Assembly (NCBI GenBank): GCA_963803265.1
Contig: CAWDLZ010000002.1
Span: forward strand, 368,727-432,726
Direction: 5' to 3'
Length of the DNA: 64,000 nt
From: CAIKMD01 sp963803265
GTDB taxonomy: Bacteria > Pseudomonadota > Alphaproteobacteria > ATCC43930 > CGMCC-115725
Shown: piece by piece, positions 52,876 to 61,876 of the stretch
How positions within the stretch are numbered: position 1 is the stretch's first letter
Layout: each line of letters begins with the position of its first letter
Translations under genes and position numbers: made by a program
The notes under the pieces: model-generated
Database searches by the model: none
The model's input: only the letters and a program-made list of their open reading frames with translations
Told to the model about the DNA's origin: nothing

Positions 52876-54962
52876 ATGGCGCCTTTCGAGACCAATTCCT
52901 CGAGCCTGAGGCTTGCCGCCGATATCGGGGGCACTTTTACCGATGTCGCCGTGTTCGACGAGGCGACCGGCAAGCTCAATTTCGGGAAGGCGCTGTCGAC
53001 GCCGCACCGGCTGGTGGACGGCATCAACAATGGCGTCGCCAAGGCCGGCACGAATTACAGCAATGTCGGCCTGTTCCTTCACGGCTCGACCATCGCGATC
53101 AATACCATCCTCGAGCGCAACGGCGCCAAGACCGCGCTCATCATCACCAAGGGCTTCCGCGACATCTACGAGATCGGGCGCATCAACCGCCCGGAACTCG
53201 TACAATCTGTTCTTCCAAAAGCACGAGCCGCTGGTCGAGCGCGCCTTGCGCTTCGAGGTGTTCGAGCGCGTCCTGGCCGATGGCGAGGTCGAAACCCCGC
53301 TCGACGACAAGGAAGTCGAGGTGCTCGGCGCGAAGCTCAGGGGCCTCGGCATGGAAGCGGTCGCGATCCTGTTCCTTCATTGCTACCGCAACGCGGATCA
53401 CGAAAAGCGTGCCAAGGCCATCCTGGAGAAAAGCTTTCCCGAGATGTTCGTTTCCGCCTCTCACGAATTGTCGCAGGAATATCGCGAGTTCGAGCGCTGC
53501 TCGACCGTGGTCGCCAACGCCTATATCGGTCCCAAGGTCGACCGCTATATCGGCGAGATCGATGACCATTTGCGGGAATCTCGGCTTCAAGGGCTCGTTC
53601 CTCATCGTGCAATCGACGGGCGGGCTCTACGAGGCGTCGCAGGCTCGGATCTATTGCATCCGCATGCTGGAATCGGGGCCGGCGGCGGGCGTCATCGGCA
53701 CTCGGATGCTGTGTCACACGCTCGGGCTGAAGAACGCCATCGCCTTCGATATGGGCGGCACCACGGCCAAGGCCGGCGTCATTCATGACGGCGAGCCGCT
53801 GACGACCGGCTCCGCACTTTTGGGCGGTTACGAGAAGGCGCTGCCGATACAGATCGCGATGATGGATATTTTCGAGGTTGGCACCGGCGGCGGCTCGATC
53901 GCGCGTGTCGAAGAGGGCATGTTGCGCGTCGGCCCACAAAGCGCCGGCGCGGCGCCGGGTCCGGCGTGCTATGGGCTCGGCGGCACCGAGCCCACCGTTA
54001 CCGACGCCAATCTCGTGCTCGGGCGTCTTGGCGTCGACCGCTTTCTCGGCGGCGAGATGAAGCTCGACGTCGAGGCGGCCAAGCGCGCGCTCAAATCCCA
54101 TGTCGCCGATCCGCTCGGCATGGACACGACGGCGGCCGCTGACGGCATTCTGCGCATCGCCACCACCGCGATGTCCTACGCCGTCAAGGGCGTCACGACC
54201 GAGCGCGGGCTCGATGTCGGCGATTTCGCGCTCGTCGCCTATGGCGGCGCGGGGCCGCTTCACGCGGTGGAGGTCGCGCGCGAACTCGGCATGCGGCGGG
54301 CGGTCGTGCCGTCCGCGCCAGGCGTGTTCTCGGCCTATGGCATGCTGTTTTCGGACCTGCGCTATGATTTCGTGCGCACCTGGTTCACGCGGCTCGACGA
54401 TGCCTCGTTCGAGCAGATCGAGGGCGTCTATCGAGAACTCGAGGACGAGGGGCGACAGAGCATTGCCGCCACCTCGGTCAAGCCGGAAGAGATCGCGGTC
54501 AAGCGCGCGGTCGACATGCGTTACGTCGGCCAAGAGCATGCCGTTACCGTCGATCTGCCGATGGAGGTCTTCGCGAACAAGGACCGCGCATCGATCAAAA
54601 GGCATTTCGACGCCCAGCATGAATTCCGTTATGGCACCTGCGCGCCCGAGGAGCGCGCCGAGATCGTCAGTCTGCGCACGGCGGTCACCGGCGTCATGCG
54701 GAAGCCGCCACAAGAGAAGATCGCTGCCGGCGGCGCCAAGCCGCCCGAGGCCGCCTTTACCGGCAAGCGACCGGTTTATTACGAGGGCGCGGGCTTCGTC
54801 GAGACTCCGACCTATGCGCGGGCGGCCCTGCTCGCCGGCAACAAGATCGCCGGCCCCGCGCTCGTCGAAGAGCATGCCTCGACCACCGTGCTGGCGCCGG
54901 GCGACCAGCTTACCGTCAACGCCTATGGCCATCTCGAGATCGCCGTGGCGGGGAGGAAATGA
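52876..54962 (+). CDS. Hydantoinase/oxoprolinase family protein, HyuA-type, two frameshifts (near 53194-53197 and 53576-53580)
   Basis: About 694 residues after repair. The ATP-binding start SLRLAADIGGTFTDVAVFDE is in the first frame, then GRINRP is followed, in the next frame, by DSYNLFFQKHEPLVERALRF; the change is in GGAACTC, where removal of one base restores Asp-Ser. The second change, in GGGAATC near 53576-53580, joins DDHLR to LGFKGSFLIVQSTGGLYEAS. Later blocks: AIAFDMGGTTAKAGVI and VAYGGAGPLHAVEVAREL. The span of 2087 bases is exactly two bases over a multiple of three. HyuA/HyuB hydrolyse or carboxylate with ATP (hydantoinase, oxoprolinase, acetophenone carboxylase). Confidence 0.8.
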
Positions 54963-56713
54963 TGGACGTCGCGGCGAAACGCAAGGCCGACCCGGTCGTC
55001 ACAGAGATCGTCCGCAACGGCGTGATTGCGGTGACCGAGGAGATGAAGACCAATTTGATGCGGACGGCCTACAACACGATCATCTACGAGGCGCTCGACT
55101 TCACCACCGGTTTGTTCACGGCGAAGGGCGAGACGGTTTCGATCGGCATGGGACTGCCGATGTTCATCCGCGGCATGTCCGAAACCGTCAAGTCAAAGAT
55201 CCGGCATTTCGGCTATGACGCGATGCAGCCGGGCGACATCTACATCACCAACGATTCCTATACGACGGGCAGCCATCTCAACCACGTCACGCTGACGATG
55301 CCGATCTTCCACCAGGGCGTGCTGGCGGGCTTCTCGTGCTGCATGGCGCATTGGATCGATATCGGCGGCGTCCTCGGCGGAGTGACCACCGATATCTACT
55401 CCGAGGGACTGCAGATTCCGTTCCTGAAGCTGCACAAGGCCGGCGTGGTCAACCAGGACCTGGTCGACTTCATTCGCATGAATGTCCGCGTTCCGACCCG
55501 CGCGATGGGCGATTTGCGCGCCCAGGTGACGGCGGTGAAAACCGGCGAGCGCCGCTTTCTGCAATTGCTCGATCGCTATGGCCGCGAGGCGGTGCTCGAC
55601 GCCATTGCCGCGATCATGGATCATTCCGAAGCCGCCGCGCGCGCGCGCACCACGACCATTCCGGACGGCGTCTACGAAGCCGAGTCCTACATGGACGATG
55701 ACGGCATCTCGATCGGCAAGCCTGTCCCCATTCGCGTCAAGATCACGGTCGCCGGCGACGAGATGACGGTCGATCTGAGCGAGGTCTCGAAGCAGGTCCA
55801 GGGCTTCTACAATTCCGGCATCACGACCGGCTATGCCTGCGCGCAGGTCGCCTATAAATGCCTGACCTCGCCGACCGACTACCCGATCAATGACGGCTCG
55901 TTCCGCAGCTTGAAGGTGATCGTGCCGCCGGGTCGGGTGGTCAGCGCGGTGCGGCCGGCGCCGATGCGCTGGTGGATGACCTTCCCCATGACCATCGTCG
56001 ATACCGTCTTCAAGGCGGTCTCGAAGGCGATTCCCGCCCGCGTCATCGCCGGCCACCACGCCGACCTGATCGCTGCCGGCTTCCATGGCTTCAATCCGGT
56101 GACCAAGGAGTTCTATTTCGGGAATTTCGGGCCGCTGGGCGGCGGATGGGGCGCCAAGATGACCGAGGACGGGGTCTCGGCCACGGTTTGCATCAACGAT
56201 GGCGACACGCACAACAGCGCTTGCGAGATGGCCGAGGTCAAAACCCCCTGCGTCGTCGAGAGGCTGCGTCTCCTGCCCGATTCGGGCGGCGCCGGGCGTT
56301 ATCGCGGCGGCCTCGGCGTCGAGCGCGTGGTGCGCGCCCGCGCCCCGTGCACCTTCAGCAGCCAGATCGAGCGCGCTCATTGCAAGCCGTGGGGCCTCGA
56401 AGGCGGCGGCGAGGCGACCGGCAATTCGATCGGGCTGCGGATCGACGGCGAATGGAAAGAAGATTTCCCCAACGCCAAGACGGTGCTGGCGAACTTGAAG
56501 CCGGGCGACGCCTATCTGCTGCGCTCGGGCGGCGGCGGCGGCTACGGCCCGGCCTGGGAGCGTCCGGCTGAGATCGTGGCCGAAGACGTCCGTCAGGGCT
56601 ATGTCACGCCGGAGGCCGCTGCCGAGCAGTATGGCGTGGTGATCGATGCGACAAGTTTCGCGGTGGATGTGGCCGCCACCGAAAAGCGCCGCGCCGCGAT
56701 GAAGGCGGGCTAG
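54959..56713 (+). CDS. Hydantoinase/oxoprolinase family protein, HyuB-type
   Basis: A 584-residue HyuB subunit, partner of HyuA. Blocks: DPVVTEIVRNGVIAVTEEMK, YNTIIYEALDFTTGLFTAKG, GDIYITNDSYTTGSHLNHVT, GGVLGGVTTDIYSEGLQIPF and VYEAESYMDDDG, with LRSGGGGGYGPAWERPAEIV near the end: the standard B-domain order. ATG 54959 overlaps the HyuA stop by four bases (ATGA), so the pair is translationally coupled. Its own stop overlaps the convergent small CPCC gene by four bases. In catabolic clusters such pairs act on cyclic amides, ketones or lactams; which is not shown. Confidence 0.88.
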   Translation: MMDVAAKRKADPVVTEIVRNGVIAVTEEMKTNLMRTAYNTIIYEALDFTTGLFTAKGETVSIGMGLPMFIRGMSETVKSKIRHFGYDAMQPGDIYITNDSYTTGSHLNHVTLTMPIFHQGVLAGFSCCMAHWIDIGGVLGGVTTDIYSEGLQIPFLKLHKAGVVNQDLVDFIRMNVRVPTRAMGDLRAQVTAVKTGERRFLQLLDRYGREAVLDAIAAIMDHSEAAARARTTTIPDGVYEAESYMDDDGISIGKPVPIRVKITVAGDEMTVDLSEVSKQVQGFYNSGITTGYACAQVAYKCLTSPTDYPINDGSFRSLKVIVPPGRVVSAVRPAPMRWWMTFPMTIVDTVFKAVSKAIPARVIAGHHADLIAAGFHGFNPVTKEFYFGNFGPLGGGWGAKMTEDGVSATVCINDGDTHNSACEMAEVKTPCVVERLRLLPDSGGAGRYRGGLGVERVVRARAPCTFSSQIERAHCKPWGLEGGGEATGNSIGLRIDGEWKEDFPNAKTVLANLKPGDAYLLRSGGGGGYGPAWERPAEIVAEDVRQGYVTPEAAAEQYGVVIDATSFAVDVAATEKRRAAMKAG

Positions 56714-56904
56714 TCCTTGAGTTTGATGCTGAGCGAGAGCCCGCTCGAACCGCAGCACGGGCAATGCATGGCGACCAGGATCTGTTGCTTTTGCTCTTCG
56801 CTGAGATCGGAATTGGCGACCATCTCGGCGATCTGCTGACGCATCACGTCATGCATCGACTGATCGCTGGTAAAGACCTGGATCGGATTGTCCGGCTCTG
56901 ACAT
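56710..56904 (-). CDS. Small protein with C-terminal Cys-Pro-Cys-Cys motif
   Basis: A 64-residue protein starting MSEPDNPIQVFTSDQSMHDV. A helical middle (MRQQIAEMVANSDLSEEQKQ) leads to MHCPCCGSSGLSLSIKLKD. The HCPCC cluster could bind zinc or a metal-sulfur centre. No family known to me. ATG 56904 is chosen because the frame further up is unlike any protein. Stop overlaps HyuB by four bases, and the amidohydrolase ends 60 bases upstream, so it may be the last gene of that minus-strand operon. It may be a small accessory or assembly factor; purely inference. Confidence 0.55.
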   Translation of the reverse strand: MSEPDNPIQVFTSDQSMHDVMRQQIAEMVANSDLSEEQKQQILVAMHCPCCGSSGLSLSIKLKD

Positions 56905-56964
56905 GGTCTTGCTCCCGCTGCGCCCTTTTAATATGGCAATCGGGGCGCCCCGCGCCAAGCGGGA

Positions 56965-57960
56965 TCAGATTTTTAGTTTGCGCAGGCGCGGGAAGAGTTT
57001 CAAGGCATTGCCGCGCTCGATGGCGGCGCGGCTCGCCGCCGGGAGCGTTACCCGGTTGAGCTTCTTGATGGCGTCGGTCGCCGCGAGGAACGGGTAATCG
57101 CTGCCGAACATGATATGCGTCGTCAACACCAAATTCATCAACGCCGCCATGCCCGAGCTGTTGGCGGCGCTCGCCGTGTCGTAATAGAACTTCCGCAACT
57201 CGGCGCGCATGCCGGCGGGAAAGTTCTTGCCGATCGGTCGGTGACCCAGCTCCTCGATCCGGCCGATCAACATCGGCGTCGCGCCCCCATTATGCGCGAA
57301 GATCCAACGGATATTGGGAAACCGTGTGGTCGTGCCGCTGGTAATGAGGCTGACGATGGTGCGCGTCGTCTCGAACGGGAATTCGAGAGTCTGCATCGCG
57401 AGGCCGGGCACGGTCTGGGTGCAGCACGGCGTGAAAGTGGGGTGGACATAGACGATGGCCTTGCGGCGGTCGAGTTCGGCCATGACCGTGGCGAAAGAGG
57501 GATCGCCCAGCCATTTGCCCTCGTAATTGGCCAAGAGGCCGATGCCGTCGGCCTTGAGCTGATCGAGCGCATATGCGATTTCGTCGAGGCTCCCCTCGGC
57601 ATCAGGCAGGGGAATCGGCGCGAACAGGCCGAAGCGATTGGGATATTTATGGATCGCCTCGGCGGCCGCGTCGTTCCATTGGCGGGCGAGGCGGCAGGCC
57701 AGCTCGGCGTCGCCATACCACACCCCTGGAGTGGACGAGGACGCGAAGGCGAAGGCCACGCCGGCCTTGTCCATCTCGGCGATGGACTTCTCCGGGGTCC
57801 AACTCAGCATGTCCGTCCCGCCATGCTGTACCTGGGTGCGCCTCTGCTCTTCCGCCATGTAGGCCGGCGGCAGAAAATGGTGGTGCAGGTCGATCCGGCC
57901 CGGCGCTGGTTTTGCGCTGGACGACCGCTTGGCTTTCTTGCGCATCTTCCGTGCGGCCAT
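56965..57960 (-). CDS. Amidohydrolase-2 family protein (ACMSD-like), cytosolic paralogue
   Basis: A 331-residue TIM-barrel metallo-enzyme of the ACMSD group (aminocarboxymuconate-semialdehyde, hydroxyphthalate and carboxyvanillate decarboxylases). Metal motif RIDLHHHFLPPAYM near residue 22, His in IVYVHPTFTPCC, His in IFAHNGGATPML and Asp in HIMFGSDYPFLA: a complete site. A basic stretch of Lys/Arg/Ser precedes the barrel (KMRKKAKRSSSAKP); no signal peptide is apparent. Very similar in length and order to the gene at 57978, its tandem paralogue, from which it is separated by 17 bases. Confidence 0.85.
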   Translation of the reverse strand: MAARKMRKKAKRSSSAKPAPGRIDLHHHFLPPAYMAEEQRRTQVQHGGTDMLSWTPEKSIAEMDKAGVAFAFASSSTPGVWYGDAELACRLARQWNDAAAEAIHKYPNRFGLFAPIPLPDAEGSLDEIAYALDQLKADGIGLLANYEGKWLGDPSFATVMAELDRRKAIVYVHPTFTPCCTQTVPGLAMQTLEFPFETTRTIVSLITSGTTTRFPNIRWIFAHNGGATPMLIGRIEELGHRPIGKNFPAGMRAELRKFYYDTASAANSSGMAALMNLVLTTHIMFGSDYPFLAATDAIKKLNRVTLPAASRAAIERGNALKLFPRLRKLKI

Positions 57961-57977
57961 GTTCTACCTCCATCGAG

Positions 57978-59066
57978 TTAAATGTTGGCGATGCGCGGGA
58001 TGAGGCGGATCGCGTTATCGCGCTCGACCGCCCGCCGAAGCCGCGCCGAGGGCTTCGAGGCTTCAAACTCCTCGACGGCCTTCTTGATCATGACATCGGT
58101 CGGCGGCGCCCCGGCCAGCGGGTAGTCGCTGCCGAGCAAAACTTGCGACGATGGCACGAGCTTCAGCAGCGCGGGCAGGGACGAGATGTGGTTGAGGCTC
58201 GCCGTGTCGTAATAGAGCTTCCTTAACTCGGCATGCATTCCAGCGGGGAATTTTTCCTTGAGGGCGGGCGCGTTGCCGAGGCCCTCGATCCGGCCGTAGA
58301 TCCCGGTGAGCGCGCCTCCGCCATGCGAGAAGATCCAGCGAATGTCGGGATAGCGGGTTGTCGTGCCGCTGGTTACGAGGCTGACGATCGTACGCGTGGT
58401 GTCGTAGGGAAATTCCAGAATCTGCGCGACCAGTCTCGGCACCATGTTGTTAGTGCAGCAGGGCGAGAAGGTCGGATGGACATAGACGACCGATTTGCGG
58501 CGGTTGAGCTCTGCGATGACCGGCTCGAAAGCGGGATCGCCCAGCCACTTGCCCTCGTAATTCGACAGGAAATTGATGCCGTCGGCCTTGAGGGAGCCCA
58601 AGGCATACTCGATCTCGGCGAGGCTGCCGTCGGTGTCGGGCAGCGGCACCGGCGCGAAGAAGCCGAAGCGCGTCGGGTGGTCGCGCACGGACTGCGCGGC
58701 CGCTTCGTTCCACTCGCGCGACAGGCTGCGCCCGAGCGCTACGTCGCCGTACCATACCCCGGGCGTCGAGATCGAAGCGACCGCGAACTGCACACCCGCC
58801 TTGTCCAACGCGTCGATCGATTGCTGCGCCGTCCATTGCATCAAAAATGAAGGTGGAACCCCGTGGGTGACCGGCGAGCGCTCGTGCTCTTCGGCCATGT
58901 AATGCTGCGGCAGAAAATGATGGTGCATGTCGATCCTCTGGATCGTCGTCGCGGCCTCGGCCGAGCCGGCAAAGCTGGGCACCAAGGATGTGGCGCCAAT
59001 GGCGGCGAGGGAAGCGATGAAATCGCGGCGCGACGCGGTGCCGAATCCGAAATCGCGATCGTCCAT
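57978..59066 (-). CDS. Amidohydrolase-2 family protein (ACMSD-like) with Tat signal
   Basis: A 362-residue paralogue of the next gene. It carries SRRDFIASLAAIGATSLVPS, a twin-arginine signal with the hydrophobic core and an AEA cleavage region, so it should be exported folded, with its metal, to the periplasm. The barrel follows: RIDMHHHFLPQHYM, VVYVHPTFSPCC, IFSHGGGALTG and QVLLGSDYPLAG. The two proteins share STPGVWYGD, LKADGI, NYEGKWLGDP, TTRTIVSLVTSGTTTR and YYDTAS blocks. Decarboxylase or hydrolase; export of a member of this group is uncommon. Confidence 0.85.
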   Translation of the reverse strand: MDDRDFGFGTASRRDFIASLAAIGATSLVPSFAGSAEAATTIQRIDMHHHFLPQHYMAEEHERSPVTHGVPPSFLMQWTAQQSIDALDKAGVQFAVASISTPGVWYGDVALGRSLSREWNEAAAQSVRDHPTRFGFFAPVPLPDTDGSLAEIEYALGSLKADGINFLSNYEGKWLGDPAFEPVIAELNRRKSVVYVHPTFSPCCTNNMVPRLVAQILEFPYDTTRTIVSLVTSGTTTRYPDIRWIFSHGGGALTGIYGRIEGLGNAPALKEKFPAGMHAELRKLYYDTASLNHISSLPALLKLVPSSQVLLGSDYPLAGAPPTDVMIKKAVEEFEASKPSARLRRAVERDNAIRLIPRIANI

Positions 59067-59119
59067 GGTGGCGTCCCCAAGAGCCGGCCCGGATCGTCCA
59101 TCCGAGAAGGCGGTTTTCG

Positions 59120-59905
59120 TCAGGCGTCCTGGATCTCGCTCAATTGCCGTTTCAAGAGACGCCAGATGTCGTTGCGGTATTGGATGAACTTTGCGCTGGT
59201 CTTGATCGCCTCATCGTCGGTCCAGCGTGGGTGCGGCAGGTCGATGGCAAGATCGGCGACGATCCGGCCTGGCGACCCGCCGAACATGATCACGCGGTCC
59301 GACAGGAATACTGCCTCGTCCACGCTGTGGGTCACGAATACCACGGTCTTGCGGTCGCTGTCCCACAGTTTCATCAGCTCGATCTGCATCATTTCGCGGA
59401 TTTGCGGATCGAGCGCGCCGAACGGCTCGTCCATGAACAGATAGGACGGGCCTATCCCTAAAGCGCGCGCCAGCCCGACGCGCTGCTTCATGCCGCCCGA
59501 GAGCTGGTGCGGATAGAAATCCGCGAAGCGGTCGAGCCCAACCTGCGCCAGCGCGCGCTCGGCGACGCGGCCGCGCTCGGCCCTGGCGACGCCTTGCATC
59601 TCGAGGGGAAATTCGACATTGCCGCGCGCCGTGCGCCAGGGCAGCAGGTTGAACTCCTGAAACACCATCGCTCGGTCGGGCGCCGGGCCGTCGACGAGCC
59701 GCCCGCCGATCCAGACTTCGCCGTCGCTCGGCTTGATCAGGCCGTTGACGATGCGCAACAGCGTGGTCTTGCCGCAGCCCGAGGGTCCGAGGAACGAGAC
59801 AAAGGTTCCGGACTCGATCGTGATCGAGACATCGGCAAGAGCCTGGAAGACGTTGACGCCGTCGCCGCTGACATAGCGATGCGAGACGTCCCGGATCTCG
59901 ATCAT
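59120..59905 (-). CDS. ABC transporter ATP-binding protein (SsuB/TauB type)
   Basis: A 261-residue nucleotide-binding subunit of a nitrate/sulfonate/taurine/aromatic-acid importer. Walker A FLGPSGCGKTTLLRIVNG, Q-loop VFQEFNLLPWRTARGNVEF, signature HQLSGGMKQRVGLARALG, Walker B SYLFMDEPFGALDP and switch VFVTHSVDEAVFLSDRV. The ATG 59905 gives MIEIRDVSHRYVSGDG; the frame further upstream overlaps the permease and does not resemble the family. Lies 22 bases downstream of the permease. No solute-binding protein is nearby. Confidence 0.88.
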   Translation of the reverse strand: MIEIRDVSHRYVSGDGVNVFQALADVSITIESGTFVSFLGPSGCGKTTLLRIVNGLIKPSDGEVWIGGRLVDGPAPDRAMVFQEFNLLPWRTARGNVEFPLEMQGVARAERGRVAERALAQVGLDRFADFYPHQLSGGMKQRVGLARALGIGPSYLFMDEPFGALDPQIREMMQIELMKLWDSDRKTVVFVTHSVDEAVFLSDRVIMFGGSPGRIVADLAIDLPHPRWTDDEAIKTSAKFIQYRNDIWRLLKRQLSEIQDA

Positions 59906-59927
59906 GGCGCGGGCCTCATCGTCATCC

Positions 59928-60767
59928 TCATTCGGCCTGAACGTGCTGCCAGGGCGCCAGCCGTTTCTCGAGCCAGCGCAGGAACATGTTGAGCAGCACA
60001 CCGGCGCCGGCGAGGATGGCAACGCCGACGAAGACCTGGGCGGTGTCATAAAGCCCGCCGGCTTGGAAAATCAGGTAGCCCAGTCCCTTGGTCGAGGCAT
60101 AAATCTCGGCGACCACGACCATGACGAGGGTGCGACCGACGCCGAGCCGCATGCCCGCGATAATGTAGGGCAGCGCGGCGGGCAGCACGATCTTGACCAG
60201 GATTTGGCGCTCATTCGCCATGAAGGCGTGCGCCGTCTCGACCAAGCGGCGGTCAACCTGGGCCACGCCGGTCTCGGTGTTGACGACCATGATGATGAAG
60301 GAGCCGAGGAACACGAGGGCGACCTTCGAGGTCAGCCCGATTCCAAGCCAGATGATGAGGAGCGGCAGGAAGGCGACTTGAGGCGAGGCATTGAGCGCCG
60401 TGACGAAGGGCTCGAGCGTAGCTCGGATGGTGATCGACCGGCCCATCGCCAAGCCCAGCGGCACGCCCACCGCGATGGACAGGCCGAAGCCCCAGGCCGC
60501 GATCGTCGCACTGGCGAGGACGTGCGGCCAGATGCTGCCATCGGCGATCATTTGCACGAGCTTTTCGACGATCAATGTCGGGCTGGAAGCGAAAAGCGGG
60601 TCGAGCCAGCCGGCCCGCGCGCCGATCTCCCATGCGCCAAAGAAAGCGGTGACGCCGCCGAAGCGCAGGGCGGTCACGAGGCCCGAGCGCCGCCGCCAGC
60701 GCGCGAAGCCGGTCGGCCGTTCCGCGGGGCTTTTCACGGGCAAGGATGCGGCCGCGCGATCGCTCAC
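59928..60767 (-). CDS. ABC transporter permease (SsuC/TauC type)
   Basis: A 279-residue inner-membrane permease with about six helices. Blocks: GVTAFFGAWEIGARAGWLDP, ATIAAWGFGLSIAVGVPLGL, LEPFVTALNASPQVAFLPLL and the EAA-loop VETAHAFMANERQILVKIVL, LPAALPYIIAGMRLGVGRTL. Start is GTG 60767 (read MSDRAAASLPVKSP): its bases overlap the stop of the upstream hydrolase as GTGA, and the frame further up is spurious. Couples the transporter to the hydrolase. Substrate: probably an aromatic or sulfonated acid, by family. Confidence 0.86.
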   Translation of the reverse strand: MSDRAAASLPVKSPAERPTGFARWRRRSGLVTALRFGGVTAFFGAWEIGARAGWLDPLFASSPTLIVEKLVQMIADGSIWPHVLASATIAAWGFGLSIAVGVPLGLAMGRSITIRATLEPFVTALNASPQVAFLPLLIIWLGIGLTSKVALVFLGSFIIMVVNTETGVAQVDRRLVETAHAFMANERQILVKIVLPAALPYIIAGMRLGVGRTLVMVVVAEIYASTKGLGYLIFQAGGLYDTAQVFVGVAILAGAGVLLNMFLRWLEKRLAPWQHVQAE

Positions 60768-61648
60768 GGCTTGGGCGGTCTGCCCAGGACGAATTTCTCG
60801 AGCCTGGTGTCGAACGCGGCCGGCGCCTCCCACTGCACCCAATGTCCCGCGCCGGGCACGATGTCGCAGAAGACGCTCGGCTGAATCCCGCGCAAAACCT
60901 CGAACTTCTGCTCGATATAGGGGACGCAGGTGGCGTCCTTCCCGCCCCACATCGCGCCGAGCCGACAGTTCGCGCGCGGCAGGGTATGGAGGAGTATATC
61001 GGTGAAGGCGATCGGCCGGCTGTCGATCCGCGACCGGCGCGTGTTCTCGTTCTGGAGATGGACGGCTACATCGTCGATCCGGCTCGGATCGGCGAACATC
61101 AGCTTGGCGAGATTGCCGCGCTGGATGGCGGCGATCTCGGCCGCGCTCATCCCCGGCTCGACCCGCTGTAGATTGGCCAAGGGCGGGCGCGGCAGGCCCA
61201 GCCCGGCGGCGCCCACGAGCATGAGGCACTCGATGCGCTTGCCCATCGCCGCTGCGAGCACGCCGCCCATCACCGCGCCGAAGGAGAATCCCGCCAGCGC
61301 CACGGCTTCGGGCGGCGGCACGATGCGGTCGAGCCCCTCGGCCATGATCGCGGCGAGGCTTGCACCGCTATAGGGCGCGGGCGGGCTCGCCGAATCCCCT
61401 AGCCCCGGCATGTCCGGCGCGATGACGGTAAAGCGCCGCGAAAGCGGCTCGACGTTGCGGAGCCAATGCGTCCACGAGCCATAGCCGCCATGGAGCAGCA
61501 CCAGCGGCGGCCCCTTGCCCCAGAGCCGCCACACCATCGCGCCCGCGCCGCAGGGCGTCTCGACCTTGCGGCACAGCCGCTCGACCGAGGCCACAATCTC
61601 GGCCGGCGACGCCTTGGCGCTCGGGCGCGTTCCTTCATCGTGCGGCAT
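60764..61648 (-). CDS. Alpha/beta hydrolase
   Basis: A 294-residue hydrolase: PPLVLLHGGYGSWTHWLRNV (oxyanion), APDMPGLGDSASPP, GFSFGAVMGGVLAA (nucleophile elbow Gly-Phe-Ser-Phe-Gly), and GAGHWVQWEAPAAF (His). Its stop overlaps the GTG start of the permease by four bases, so hydrolase, permease and ATPase form one unit. A degraded copy of its 5' part exists at 63481-63640. Substrate unknown; an importer-linked esterase is plausible. Confidence 0.84.
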   Translation of the reverse strand: MPHDEGTRPSAKASPAEIVASVERLCRKVETPCGAGAMVWRLWGKGPPLVLLHGGYGSWTHWLRNVEPLSRRFTVIAPDMPGLGDSASPPAPYSGASLAAIMAEGLDRIVPPPEAVALAGFSFGAVMGGVLAAAMGKRIECLMLVGAAGLGLPRPPLANLQRVEPGMSAAEIAAIQRGNLAKLMFADPSRIDDVAVHLQNENTRRSRIDSRPIAFTDILLHTLPRANCRLGAMWGGKDATCVPYIEQKFEVLRGIQPSVFCDIVPGAGHWVQWEAPAAFDTRLEKFVLGRPPKP

Positions 61649-61876
61649 TCTGCGCGATCATCCTCCCGGTTGCGCCTATATGAGCCTTCGGGCTCGATGC
61701 CTGTCAACCGCGCGGCCTGAACCGGCGCCTCTCATCGTCCGTCTCCTTCGCGATACGGACCCTAACCTCTAAGCGGGGGCATTTCCGGGGAGCAGGTTGC
61801 CCGCTCCACCGCACGGCGGAGGGGAACGATCACAAATTCTAACGATCGCGTTGTGGTTCTGCTCGTTGATCCTCGA
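61649..61876. other. Intergenic region with hairpin
   Basis: 228 bases between the AMP ligase stop and the hydrolase start on the same strand. GAGCC (61682-61686), TTCG, GGCTC (61691-61695) forms a stable UUCG-capped stem, without a T-run. A CACAA/TTGTG inverted repeat lies around 61829-61857. Likely holds the promoter of the hydrolase-transporter operon. No small gene is evident. Confidence 0.35.

Noticed and set aside
3501..53580. Programmed +1 frameshifting as the cause of the repeated frame breaks
   Set aside because: No shared slippery codon, stop codon or downstream structure is seen, the affected families do not use recoding, and the sites share a base context on both DNA strands irrespective of reading frame.
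59928..61229. 433-residue permease with a long N-terminal extension
   Set aside because: The extension is the antisense-like overlap of the hydrolase gene; GTG at 60767 overlapping the hydrolase stop is the natural start.
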